In this document: positions 10,065 through 20,550 of the stretch, piece by piece
How the letters are laid out: each line of letters opens with the position of its first letter
How positions within the stretch are numbered: the first letter of the stretch is position 1
Translations under genes and position numbers: made by a program
Notes under the pieces: model-generated
Database searches by the model: none
What the model was told of the DNA's origin: nothing
What the model saw: only the letters and a program-made list of their open reading frames with translations
Assembly (NCBI GenBank): GCA_026225945.1
Contig: JAMJFZ010002503.1
Span: 1 to 64,000, forward strand
DNA: 64,000 nucleotides
Source of the DNA: Cricetomys ansorgei
Lineage: Eukaryota; Chordata; Mammalia; Rodentia; Nesomyidae
Direction: 5' to 3'

Positions 10065-12807
10065 GGTATGAGCGGACTGCCCAAATGGCCCCTGCAGTCT
10101 TAGAAAACCTTGTCCTACTGTCCCCCACCCCAGGGCCATGACCTCCATGGACACTAAAGAAACTTCCTGTCCCTGGTGCCTTCTGCTTTCTCGGAAGCGG
10201 ACAGCGCCTGCACCATCCACACATATAGCAGGAAACGGCGCTGTCTGCCCTCATAAACGGCGTCATGCCGGTGTCCTTTGAAGACGGGGGGGGGGCACAG
10301 GACTGCAGCTCTCAGGGCTGCGGGACGCTTGGAGAGAGTTGGTTACCAAGGGATTGGGTGTGGAAGAAAGTTCCATCCAAGGATCAGGCTCGGGGTTTGC
10401 CCTGGAGTGCATTGCTCTGCGGTCTGAAGACAATCCAAGCTTCTCCTGCCACCCAGCAGTTGCTTTGGCGAGGGGTTGGTAAGCAACCTCCACGCATATG
10501 AACCTAGGGTGAGTTACATACGGCACCATCCATGGCCAGGCCATGCCTTGGGGACACATCAAATGGGGCAGGGGTTGTTTTTTCCCAAAGCAGCCAACTT
10601 CCGGGGGTAGGATTGAAGGCGAGCCCATGATGGCCACGGAGTAGGTGGGTGCACCAGTTTGCCGATGGTGCCACAGAATCACGCAGAATTTCTGTGGACC
10701 AGGCTGGGGCAGCCACCGTCTAGGTTGACAGAGCACAGTTCACATACACAGGTAAGCGTTTGTATCTCACTGGGCTTAGGCCTTGCTCTGAGTTAGGACC
10801 AGGGGGGCAGGCTGCTTCAAAGCTCTAGTCACGGACACCGCCATCTGAGTCGAGGAGCTGTGTGGCTTCCCTTGTTGCAAGGGGGTGTGGCACAGGGTGG
10901 AGGGCAGTGGCTTTGGGGGACTTGGGCAAAACAAGGCAGAGGTCTGCAGTGATGTGGAGGTCCCGCCCAGCTCGGCCTCCAGGTCTGTGATTGACAGTGG
11001 TTCTTTCCCTGGACAGTGAGGCTGGGCCAGCTGCTGCCCAGGTGCTTCCGAGACACACACTGCACTCTCCTCTGTTCCTCTGCTGGATCTGGCTTTCATA
11101 TCTGCAGGTTGATAAAGGCCTACCTTGGAGACCCTGGGTACAGTCCTCTTTCTCTCTTGGAGACCTTCCTGGTGGCTTTGGGCTGCTGACTTGACAAGGT
11201 GCCATCCCTTCTAGGGTCAGCTATAGAAGTGGCAGACAGAGCTGTGTGCAGGGAAGGGGGAGAGAGGGGAGGTTCTCTGCAATAGGAGTGGCTCATGCCC
11301 GGCCATGTTCCAGAAGAGATCTGTACAAGAACCAAGCTCTGGACTCTGGGCTGACCATCTGGGGTACAGATGGCTTCAGTCTCAATGAGAGATTATACAA
11401 TTTTTAATCTTAACTCCCATCCTTGAATATTAATCACTATAAGAAGCAAAAAAAAAAAAATCTTCCATGAGACACTTTAGAATGTTCCAGAATGAGCATC
11501 ATTTGGAGCCACTTGAGATGTGTGAAACTAAAATTAATTACATTCTACACACCTAAACAAACTGTTAAGCGTCAATGGCGGGCTTCCTCCCACCCCTGTG
11601 TGCAGCAGGTTCTTCTCACTGTCTGTTCTAGACAACCTGGGTTCCCGTTGGCAGCATGTTCACCTGCAGCTCCCGTCCGGGCTGAGCAGCCGTGTTCGGG
11701 TGCTGCCTCGGTTACAGGTGAGCTCCCTTTCCAGAGGAGGGGCTGAAAAGGGGATCCTGGGCAGCTTGGGAAAAATGGCTGTAACGGATTCCGATAGTCA
11801 GAAGACACCTGTGTCCGTAGGTACCGAGTCTGAATTGACACCAAGGCTCGCCCTTCAACTCCGGTGCACAGAGATGCACGTGGCTTTTGTTCATCACAGG
11901 ATGGTTTTCCTGTGCGCAGTCTTGTCCCCAGCCAGGTCCTCTGTCCCCGACTCCCACGTTGGGCGCTAGTTCTAGTGCTTTACTGCGAGAGTACCCGCCC
12001 GCCCTGGCGCCCACCGCACCGCACAGCACGCGCCCTAAAGTATCTAACGGAGGGCTTTTGTTTTGTTTGGTGGGAAGTGACAGAGGACAGTTTTTTTGTG
12101 GGGGGGTGACTAGGGGCATATACATTCTTTGTCCAGAGCCCTTCTCACAAAACCTCCTGACACCCCACCTCCCCTGAGCTGAGATGCCCTCCTCAGCTGA
12201 CCTGCTCCATGGCCACCTTCCAGGCTCCCTCCCCCTGCTTCTCCTGGCCTTTCATCCTGCATTAAATAAGGGCTTTCGTGGGCTCCAGCCTATTCATCTA
12301 TGGTATTTATGGAAACCACCGAAGGCTTCATGAGAGGGTTTAACTCAATGTGAGATGTGTCTTTGAAGAGCTGTGTTTAATAGCGCAGGGAGAATGGGCT
12401 TTTCCTGCCCGAGCCAAGCCAGCTCTGAGAGGGGAGAACGGGGTGGGAGTGCCGAGTCTCTCTGAAGAAGGTGATTTGGAGCAGATGGGCCTGGCAGCAG
12501 CCCAGTAAGGCTCCAGGATTGTGGCCACCTGGGAAGGTGAGGGTTCAGGGTGAGACTGAGCAGCCAGAGTGCAGAGCCAGGGTAATGCAAGGCATGGTGG
12601 GGCAGTGTCCGTACACTCTCAGAGCCCACACCATGCAATGCTCCACCCTTGGAGCTCCAGGGATCCAGCTCAGACCAGCTTCTGACTGGCTGTGGACAGG
12701 GAAAACTGGACTGGGTAGGAGGTAGGGTTACTCTTAAGGGAGGGGGAGGCAGTCATTAGGCTAGGGGGTGGGGGAGTTCTCGTGATGGAAGGGGTACTTT
12801 GGAAGTA
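10065..12807. other. Unique sequence, GC-rich with AT-rich core at 11380-11570
   Basis: No repeat recognised in 2.7 kb except a G10 run at 10286 and an A13 run at 11449. Several short overlapping open frames are present but none has coding character. 11380-11570 is AT-rich and could be a conserved element. Confidence 0.4.
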
Positions 12808-12910
12808 ACATGGTCCTGGGTTCCAGTCGCCTCACTACGTGCTTCGTGACCCTGGGCCAGCATCCTTGGCTCCCAGAGTTCAGTCTTTCTTGTCTGTGAG
12901 CAGAGGAAGT
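12808..12910 (+). mobile_element. MIR SINE remnant
   Basis: CCTGGGTTCCAGTCGCC corresponds to the tRNA B-box region of MIR. GCTTCGTGACCCTGGGCCAG and TTCTTGTCTGTGAGCAGAGG correspond to the GTGTGACCTTGGGCAAG and CATCTGTAAAATGGGG core. Confidence 0.65.
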
Positions 12911-13200
12911 ACACACTAGCTGTTCCCGTAAGTAGTGGCTCTGTGTAATGAACACTTCCTATTGCTGCAGAGCTATGTATATGTGCACACGTGTGTACTA
13001 GTAGCCGCTGCTGTGGTGGCTCAGCAAAGAAGACAAGGAGGCATATTCATGGTTGCAAACCCTGCCAGACCTCAGCAGGGGGAACCACCATCCTGGCCAG
13101 CGCCTAACTCCACAGTGGAACCCTGAGCGTCTCTGCTCAGGTGTTTTTATTCTTTCAGAACTCCTCAGGTGCACATCATTAGCAATCAAACATTTCTCTC

Positions 13201-13223
13201 CCCACCCCCACCCCCACCCCCAC
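13201..13223 (-). repeat. (CCCCCA)n, possible G-quadruplex on minus strand
   Basis: Four to five runs of C separated by single A bases. The minus strand reads as runs of four or more G with one-base loops, a canonical quadruplex pattern. Confidence 0.85.
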
Positions 13224-13482
13224 AGAAATCCAACAGCTGCAAGCAATACAGAACACTCTAGACTTAGGCTAGCCCCTCATCCAACAATGCATAAAAACAT
13301 TTTCAAGCATAACTAAAAACAAACTTCCCCAACACACGTGTGCACATGTGGAGCCAGAAGTAAAACGCAGGGTGACTTCTCTTCTATCGCTCACATTATT
13401 CGTGTGAGAGTCTCTCATGGACCCCGAAGCTCATCAATTTGGCCTTCACAGCTGGCCAATGGGCTCCGAGGATACGCCTCAG

Positions 13483-13507
13483 CCCCCCCCCCCCCCCCCC
13501 CCCCCCC
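13483..13507. repeat. Poly(C)25
   Basis: Uninterrupted run of 25 C at the edge of a B4-type SINE. Homopolymer length is prone to sequencing error. Confidence 0.9.
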
Positions 13508-13623
13508 GTGCTCGGCTTATACATAAGGATCCCCATGCCTGGCTTTGTATGTGGATCTGGGGATCCGAACTCTGGTCCTCAAGACTGCACATCGAGTACT
13601 TCACCGACTGAGCCACCTCCTTA
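13508..13623 (-). mobile_element. B4/RSINE1 SINE, partial
   Basis: Antisense head region: TGCCTGGCTTTGTATGTGGA, GGGGATCCGAACTCTGGTCC and TTCACCGACTGAGCCACCTC at the 5' end. The rest of the element is missing or replaced by the poly(C) run. Confidence 0.75.
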
Positions 13624-13629
13624 GCGCTC

Positions 13630-14046
13630 TTAGTTAGGGTTGCTGTTGCTGCGACGGAACACCACGACCAAAAGCAAATCGGGGCGGAGAGGGTTTATTC
13701 GGCTCACACTTCCACACCACTGTTCATCACTGAAGGAAGTCAGGACAGGAACTGAAGCAGGGCAGGAACCCAGAGGCAGGAGCTGATGCAGGGGCCATGG
13801 ACGGGTGCTGCTCACTGGCTTGCTCCCCATGGCTTGCTCAGCCTGCTTTCTTACAGAACCAGGACCACCAGCCCGGGGATGGCACCACCCACAGTGGGCT
13901 GGGCCCTCCTCAACAATCACTAACTAAGGAAACGCCCTACAGGCTTCCCGCACCCTGATCTTATGGAGGCATTTTCTCAATTGAGGTTCCCTTCTCTCAG
14001 CTGACTTTAGCTTGTGTCAAGTTGACATAAACCATCCAGCACACAC
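13630..14046 (-). mobile_element. Solo MaLR-type LTR, near complete
   Basis: Antisense of a complete rodent MaLR LTR. It begins TAGTTAGGGTTGCTGTTGCT, has ACCACGACCAAAAGC and GGGTTTATTCGGCTCACAC (polyadenylation region in sense), then CAGGAGCTGATGCAGGGGCC. It ends AAGTTGACATAAACC and CCAGCACACA. Flanked by B4 and B1 SINEs. The best preserved LTR in the window. Confidence 0.75.
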
Positions 14047-14058
14047 CAGCCCTGAATT

Positions 14059-14267
14059 CTTTCCTTTCCTTTCCTTTCCTTTCCTTTCCTTTCCTTTCCT
14101 TTCCTTTCCTTTCCTTTCCTTTCCTTTCCTCCCTTCTTTCCCTTCCCTTCCCTTCCCTTCCCTTCCCTTCCCTTCCCTTCCCTTCCCTTCCCTTCCCTTC
14201 CCTTCCCTTCCCTTCCCTTCCCTTCCCTTCCCTCCTCCTCCTCCTCCTCCTCCTCCTCCTCCTCCTC
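14059..14267. repeat. Compound array (TTTCC)n-(TTCCC)n-(CCT)n
   Basis: Three abutting pure pyrimidine arrays: about 14 pentamers of TTTCC to about 14131, about 17-18 pentamers of CCTTC type to about 14231, then 12 CCT triplets. It leads directly into the T-rich tail of an antisense B1, so it arose by expansion of that B1's A-tail. Confidence 0.95.
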
Positions 14268-14413
14268 TTTTTCTTTTTTCAAGACAGGGTTTCTCTGTTG
14301 TAACTCTGACTGTCCTGGAACTCACTCTGTGGACCAGGCTCGCCCAAACTCACAGAGATCCCAGCACCTCCCAAGTGCTGGGATTGAAGGCATGTACAAC
14401 CACTGCCCGGCTG
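14268..14413 (-). mobile_element. B1 SINE
   Basis: Antisense B1: AAGACAGGGTTTCTCTGTTG, TGTCCTGGAACTCACTCTGT, AAGTGCTGGGATTGAAGGCA and CCACTGCCCGGCTG at the 5' end. Relatively well preserved. Confidence 0.92.
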
Positions 14414-15576
14414 AATGGTTTATTTTTAAGTGAGAAGTTTGAAAGGCTCAGTGGACTGTCTCCTGCTAGTGGCTTGGTAATAGCCACGCTCTATCTGCCA
14501 CTCCTACCATAGGCAGCTGGCTATTCTAAAAGTCGGCTAGAGGTAACAATTCTGCTAGTCTTCTTGTGGGCAGTGTTCAAGGCCCCAGGCCAGGGCCACC
14601 CAGGGCAGCTATGGATCTTCTGGGACTCTGGGAGATAAAAGTTCAGGCCCACACTCTCCTAAGGAAATAAGCATGTTGGAAGGAGAGAGAGAGGGCATGT
14701 AGGAAGGGACTCTTTCCTCCCGCTGGGTCCCTGAGATATCCATTTCATAGTGTGCCAGAGTAGGGAGGGCCTTTGGTGTCTGCGAGGGCCTGTAAACATG
14801 GCTGTTGGGTGTCATGGGAGGCTACCTCCCTTGGCTTCATTCCCTGCCTACCAGCTCCTGGGGGGCTTCTGTGAGCAGAGCATAGAGCAGGGCTGGTCAT
14901 TAGGTGTCATGAAGCTGAGACCTATGCAGGGCCTAGGGCTGGCTGCCAGGGAGGGAGACTTGGGGTTTGGGGGGTGGAGGGGACTCAGTGCCTGCCTGTA
15001 CATGCACACTCCTTGCTGGGCTGTAGACAAGGATGTGGAGGGCTGTTCTTGCTCCCAGTGTCCATCTCCTGACTGGTTACTTTGGGTCTTTCCTATTAGA
15101 GTGCCAGGTAGAGCCAATCCCAGCCGTGGGACCTTTTCAGTGTGCACCCAGGGTCTCCTGCTCCTCTTGGAGCAGCCAGCCTGACTTGTTCTGTCCAGAA
15201 GCCCAGAGTCCCCCCAGGCCCTAGCTCCTCCCTTCCTCTTCCCCTCCCTCATGGGAGAGCCTGGAGGTGCGTGCGGGTGCCTCTGGGGGCTGACCAGAGG
15301 GACAGAGGCCTTCTGTCGCGTTTGTGTGGCTGCCGCTCTCGAGAGGCCTGGGAAGGTAGCTCTGCAGAGCAGGGACAGCCAGCACAATCTGCCCCACTCT
15401 TGGTCCGTCTGGTTTCTTACTTCTTCACCCAGCTTGACTGTGGTACCCAAGCCAGAGGCTGGGCTTGTTTGTCACAGGTCCCCAGTGTCTGCTCAGGGTC
15501 CGGCACCGAGAGGGTCACAGAAGAGTACCTTATATCAGCGGTTACCATGGATGGGCCCTTCCTTGCCTGTGAGTGC
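14414..15576. other. Unique GC-rich sequence
   Basis: No repeat recognised. A 200-residue minus-strand open frame (14848-15450) lacks any recognisable domain and overlaps open frames on the other strand, as expected in GC-rich non-coding DNA. Confidence 0.45.
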
Positions 15577-15604
15577 CTCCCTCCCTCCCTCCCTCCCTCC
15601 CTCC
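15577..15604. repeat. (CCCT)n microsatellite
   Basis: Seven CCCT tetramers, followed by CTTT/CTTC variants, adjoining an ID-like fragment. Confidence 0.9.
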
Positions 15605-15627
15605 TTCTTTCCTTCTCCCTTCTTCCT

Positions 15628-15688
15628 CACTGGAGATCAAATCCAGAGCCTTGTACATTCTAGGCAAGTGCCCTTCCATGAGTTTTGT
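15628..15688 (-). mobile_element. ID-like SINE fragment
   Basis: Antisense ID pattern: CTGGAGATCAAATCCAGAGC and TTCTAGGCAAGTGCCCTTCC. The 5' end is decayed. Derived from a BC1/tRNA-Ala-type gene. Confidence 0.55.
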
Positions 15689-17051
15689 CATCAAAAGCAT
15701 ATGCCCTTCTGTAGGTGTAGTTCTGAGGCTAGGGTAGAGCAGAGGCTTTGCAGGGGGATGGGGGGTCCACATGATAGAGATTAGGACAGGTGGAGGTGGG
15801 CAGAGTCTCCGAGGGAAGGGGCATGGGTACTTCTTGCCATTGCTAGCAGAGCTTGCACTGGGTGGAGGTGGGCAGCCCCTCCCCACTGGGGAGCAGGGCG
15901 TTCTAGGCATCTCCTTTTAGACTGGAAAGAGGTGCTCCTCCTTTGGGTCAAGAGCTTTGCTTTTGAGCAGCAGGGCAGGCTGTGAGTCCCAGGCAGAGCC
16001 TAGGGGTGTGGGGTGGGGTCCGCAGGGCCTGCCTCCTGGGTGTTTGCTCTTGTCTAGAAAAGCTCCTGATCCGAGGCCTGAGTGCGGACATGCCAGCCTC
16101 TCAGGCTGAGACTGGCTCCCTGGCAGCTGAGCTGTCCCGGGGCCAGTTCTCTGACCTTCTGGGCCAGGATAATCAAGCAGACCTCTGGGGCTGTTGGGAG
16201 GAGCCAGTGAGCTCATTTTCACAAAGGCTATGTGCAGCGACGAGAGTACTTTCTTGTTTGGGTCTCAACAGCAGGGCTAGACTTCCCGGCTGGTCCCGGA
16301 CATGCTGAGGACCGGAGTCAGGCCACTAGGGAATGAGCTCTCCAGAACCAACAGGGTGGGTCCAGCCGAATTCCAGGAAGATGTGGGGCTGGGTGGCAGC
16401 CAGAAGCTCAGTCTCAGGCCAAAGGCACTGGGGGTGCTGAGGCTGAGATGCCGGGAAGACTGCATGCTGCGTGCTTGTGCGGGAGCCCAGTCTTCACCAC
16501 GGTCTGTGTCAAGATTGGCGGCCCTTCAGTCTGTGCTTTTCTGGGGGAGGTGGTAGTCCCAAGGCGGAGCTCAGATGTGGGTCTGGCTGTGGAGTGAAGC
16601 AACCCCCTGGAACACAAATGTTCTGACCCCGCAGCCAGTGCTGGCAGTAACCCATACCAGGTGGACTGCTACCTCTCGTCTGCCTCAGAGGAGAGCCTCG
16701 ACACGCCCCTGTGCAGCATCTGAGCACGGGCAGCGTTACGAACGACTGAGGCAGGTGCAGGGGGAGCTGCTGGAGACTGGCTCTGGCCGGGACAGACCCT
16801 GGCCGGGCTCTGTATCACAGTCCACACAGGCAGGTCACACAGCTGAGCTGCGGCTGCTGGGTGTGGTTAGCGAACTGGTCACAGAAATGCCTCTCCAACT
16901 GGAGCCTGGGAATGGGAAGGCCAGAGGCCACGGGGCACAGTGGAGCCAGACTGGTGCTTCCTCCTTCCTAGGCTTCGTCAAATAGGGAGGGACGGTTCCA
17001 CATTTTATCCTCAGAAATGCAGTCTCTGTACCCAGGCACTTCAGCACTGGT
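15689..17051. other. Unique GC-rich sequence
   Basis: Repeat-poor, GC-rich. Contains the weak exon candidate listed separately. Otherwise nothing specific. Confidence 0.4.
16058..16206 (+). other. Weak candidate exon, function unknown
   Basis: A 149-base segment is bounded by an acceptor-like pyrimidine stretch ending TTGCTCTTGTCTAG and a donor-like GTGAGC. One frame is open across it (for example LLIRGLSADMPASQAETG). I do not recognise the peptide. The length is not a multiple of three and no neighbouring exon was found. Splice-like boundaries of this quality occur by chance in GC-rich DNA, so this is only a pointer. Confidence 0.12.
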
Positions 17052-17115
17052 GTGACTGGGCATGGCACATCTGCAATCCCAGTACTGAGGAGGAAGAGGA
17101 AGCAGGAGGATCCGT
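17052..17115 (+). mobile_element. B1 SINE, 5' fragment
   Basis: Begins TGACTGGGCATGGCACATCT, then CAATCCCAGTACTGAGG and a GGAAGCAGGAGGATC box. The right part is missing. Confidence 0.65.
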
Positions 17116-17659
17116 GTGGATTTCTTCATTCCCTCTCCTTCCTGGGTGGTAGCTAAGCCATGGCCAGTGGCACAGCTCAGGAGAAGAAAAGGTCTCGGGT
17201 CCACATGGGTCTGGGCATGCCTTTGGTAGGAGGGCTGAGAGCCGAGGGAAACTGTTGTCAGTGGAACATCTCCGTTTATGAAGCAAGGGTGGTTACATTT
17301 ATAGGATAAGGCAGGGAGGGTCTCTGGTACCCAGGGATGGGGGCCATTGGTTAAGACAGTGATACTGTTGTCTAAGGGTCAAAGTCCTGCAAGGGCACCT
17401 TCTGCATAAAGTGTGGTCCCACAGGGAAAAGAGGTCCCACAGAAAACTGGCTGAGCCTTAGGCCTCCAGCTACAGTGCAGATAAGCACCAACCAAGCCAC
17501 ATTCCTTTGCTAGTGACCTGCTGTGGAGCAGGCAGTATTTAGAATTTAGTTGGATTTTGCTAGGGCTAAGAAAGTGGGGAGCAGCCAAACTCCTGCAGCT
17601 CTCAGTGTGAGAATTCCGGGGTTCAAGGCCCACTTCAACCCACTCTTAGCTCTAGGACA
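17116..17659. other. Unique sequence, no feature seen
   Basis: No repeat or exon recognised. Confidence 0.4.
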
Positions 17660-17745
17660 GCCCTACAGGTCGGGGTTCAAGGTCATTCTCATCTACATAT
17701 TAAGTTTTTGGTCAGCTTGGGATACTGGAGACACAGCCTCTAAAT
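17660..17745 (+). mobile_element. B1-like SINE, right part, old
   Basis: GGTTCAAGGTCATTCTCATC, TTTGGTCAGCTTGGGATACT and GGAGACACAGCCTCTAAA follow the second half of a proto-B1. Diverged. Confidence 0.5.
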
Positions 17746-17836
17746 ACAAACTCTCCCACTAGAGAGCTGTTTGCCATTGGTTTGTCCTGGGTATTTAACA
17801 GCAGCCCTGGCTGCTGCTCAGCCGATAACAACTGGG
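17746..17836. other. Short unique spacer
   Basis: Nothing recognised. Confidence 0.3.
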
Positions 17837-17933
17837 CAGTGGTTCTCTCCCTGTAGCTGTGACACCCAAAGAAGTTCATCCCCAGTGTCCAATGTCCCCT
17901 GGCGCTGCAAGTCACTTCCACTGAGAACCAGTG
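17837..17933 (-). mobile_element. MER20 (hAT-Charlie) remnant
   Basis: A 97-bp piece bounded by CAGTGGTTCTC and GAGAACCAGTG. The inside reads as MER20 antisense: GTAGCTGTGACACCCAAAGA, then CCAGTGTCCAATGTCCCCTG. It is internally deleted compared with the usual roughly 220 bp. MER20 copies are known in other mammals as hormone-responsive enhancers; whether this one is active cannot be seen. Confidence 0.6.
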
Positions 17934-18934
17934 CTGTACACAGTGCAGACCGATTCTGAGAGTTTTCAGGATCAAACCTCTGCTGGGAGTGCTGTGTTCT
18001 TGGCACATGGCCTTTCCTTTTAGGTATCCTAGAAGAAGGGCCTGGGTCCTGGTCAGACCCAAGGGGAGGCGGTCTGTGTCCCACCAGGACTGGCACTGTT
18101 TGTTGGCGGTGCTGCACATGGGCCGAGAGAAGCCCCGTTTCGTTTTTCTGCCAGCATGAAGAAAGCAGGCAGAGAGCTGCTCCAAGTGACTGACTCATCC
18201 TATGATCCGCCACAGCTGCCCGCATTTGTTTACAGGGCGAAAATTAATGCCACAGATGTTTACTGTATAATAGGATTCAAAATCTGCTGGGGGGGGGGCA
18301 GGGAGCGCCGCTCGGAACCACTGGGCCAAGAAGGAGGGAACGCTTCTGCGTGAAGGCAGATTTGGTTGGCTAAGTAGCGCCCGGTGCTTGCTGTCAGCTG
18401 CTAACGAGAAGCACGGGCCTCTTCTCCCCTGCCCAGCTTTTGCGCCCGTCTCCTTGGCTTTGCTCTGCCCAGGGCTTTGGTGTGGTACCTTGTAAAGTGT
18501 TGCAGTTATGGAAAGATGTTTCCGAAGGGCTGTACCGTGAACTAATTCACACGCGTACAATTCACAACAGCACCGGGCCCAGCCCACCTGTTCCCTTTCC
18601 CACGCACGGCCCCGCGCCCTGGGTGGGCTGCAGCCCTGGGCTGATAGACGAGGTGGTGCCTGGACCTTGAGTATGATTGGGAGGTTCCCCTGGTGACCCC
18701 TTGGCTCAGACCATGTTGCTTGGAGACAGGTCCCAGGGCATGGCTGTACTCTGAGATGGTGTCAGAGCCTCTGAGCCTCATGTCACTGAGCCAGCTCCTG
18801 ACCTACCTGAGCTCTTTCCTCAGGATCATGACAGATAGGAATCCTCAGTGCATCTCAGCAGAAAGCCGCAGAGAATATGGCTTCGGGTATGTGTTGTCGT
18901 TGCTTTTCTCTGGGACAAAAATAGTTGATTAAAA
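17934..18934. other. Unique sequence; AT-richer 18205-18290
   Basis: GC-rich unique DNA with a short AT-rich island (GCATTTGTTTACAGGGCG, AAAATTAATGCC) followed by a G9 run at 18290. Possible conserved element. Confidence 0.4.
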
Positions 18935-19205
18935 ACGGCTGAAGGACAGAAGGATTCCTTTTGGCTCAGAGTTCAAGCCTATATCCCATCATGGCGGGGC
19001 AGTCAGAAGCAGAAGCTCGAGGCAGCTGGTCATTCTGCATCCACGGTCAGGGGGCAGAGATGGGTGTTGGTGCTCAGCACGCTGTCTCTGACCCCCACCT
19101 ATGGCACGATGCTGCTCATACCCTAAGTGGTTCTTCCCAGTTAGTTAACCTAACCTAGACTATCCCTCACAGACATTCCCAGAGACTTGCCTCCCTGTGA
19201 TCCCG
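18935..19205 (-). mobile_element. MaLR-type LTR, partial
   Basis: Antisense pattern: CCCATCATGGCGGGGCAGTC, GTTGGTGCTCAGCACGCTGT, CAGTTAGTTAACCTAACCTA and CCTCACAGACATTCCCAGAG. These fit the 5' half of a rodent MaLR-like LTR related to the copy at 19890. Confidence 0.6.
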
Positions 19206-19889
19206 GGCTGGCAAGGCTACCATAGGCTGCAGGCATGGTGCCTAGTGACCACAGGGACCCATGGATACCTCCTTCCCAGACAGCTTCCTGCCCGTGGACT
19301 CCTGTGCCCACTCTCTGGCTGTGTCCCTCCCCCCCCTCCTCTGCTTTTCTCTTTGTTCTGTTCTGATTGGATTCACCACAGATTAACATTCTCCATTATA
19401 CATTGTAATGTGTGTGTGTGTGGTTTTTTTTAAAACCAAATCTCCCTTCACAGATTGCTGTCCTTATAATATAGGAATTATTCCTCAGTCACTTTAAAAG
19501 CCTTGCTTCATTAGCTTGGTGGCTGTTTGGTAATTTGCAAAGTCACTTTCACAGGTTTTAATATTGCCCGGTTGAGAATCACAGTAATAAATGTATTAGC
19601 TCTTAATAGTGTTATGATTCTGTCTGAAGTGGGAAAAATATGAGAATCAGTAATTACTTTTGACCTCAACATAAGCCTACATGGAGCAGGAGGCTCTGGT
19701 GATGGTGGGATCCCTGCACCCACCACTCAGCATCCTCCACGAGGCCCGGCAGCGCTCTGACCAGCTTCAGCACCGCTGCGTGTGCTCTCCCCGCCTGTGG
19801 TACCTGGCTCCTCCTTCCATCGGAAGCAGCCTCTCTGTGAATTCCTGCTCCAGAGAAGAACAGACAGAGCAGCACGGTTTCCACCCGAG
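19206..19889. other. Unique sequence; candidate conserved island 19430-19680
   Basis: 19430-19680 is AT-rich, repeat-free and not low-complexity, with many ATTA, AATAAA and TTTGCAAAGT-like words. The flanks are ordinary. No exon seen. Confidence 0.4.
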
Positions 19890-20213
19890 GTGGTCAATCT
19901 CCATTGTAAACTTGACTAGATTTATTTTTTAATCTCCTGGGAGACACACCTCTAAGCCCATCTTTGAGGGAGTTTCCTGAGAGGTTTAAGTGTGTGTGCA
20001 GAGGGGACCCACTCTGAGTGTGGGTAGGTGCCTCCCATGAGCACCAGCATTCACTGGTCCATGTGCTTAGAGGTGGGCGTCTGCCGGTGCGGTGTGGTGC
20101 CTTCCCTACCGTGGTGGACTGTATCCCTTCAAACCAAGAGCCAAAGTCGCCCCTGCCCCCTTCAGTTCCCGTCAGGTGTCTGGTCACAGCTATGAGAAAA
20201 GTAACGAAAGCAC
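19890..20213 (+). mobile_element. MaLR-type LTR
   Basis: Sense pattern: GTCAATCTCCATTGTAAACT (normally a TTGTCAACTTGAC motif), CCTGGGAGACACACCTCTAA, GACCCACTCTGAGTGTGGGT, GTGGTGGACTGTATCCCTTC and AGAAAAGTAACGAAAGCACC at the 3' end. Old and diverged. A second LTR of a related subfamily follows with no gap. Confidence 0.65.
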
Positions 20214-20550
20214 CCTGGTTAGATGCTATTGTCAGCCAGACACAACCGAGGGTCACTCACTCGGCGAGAGGGAGACCCGCTGAGGGGCTGCCCACATCAG
20301 AGTGGTCTGTGGGAATTGTCTTGATTGTTGATTGATGTAGAAGGGCCCAGCCCACCGGCAACGGCACCACCCCGGGACAGGTGGTGCTGGTTGTAGAAGA
20401 AAGGAGACTGAGTTCCAGCCAGGAGGGTTGAGCACTAATAACTGCCTCTCCCAGGTTTCTGCTTCAAGTTCCTATCTGAGGTCCCCAGTGAGGGACCGTG
20501 ACCTGGATGTGTAAGCCAGATAAGCCCTTTCCTCCCCTGAACCACAGCTA
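20214..20550 (+). mobile_element. MaLR-type LTR, second subfamily
   Basis: Begins CTGGTTAGATGCTATTGTCA, then GTCTTGATTGTTGATTGATG, AGAAGGGCCCAGCCCACCGG, GGTTTCTGCTTCAAGTTCCT and GTAAGCCAGATAAGCCCTTT (decayed polyadenylation region). Directly downstream of the other LTR in the same orientation. Confidence 0.7.

Noticed and set aside
14848..15450. 200-codon minus-strand frame
   Set aside because: GC-rich stretch with equally long frames on the other strand; no recognisable domain or splice context.
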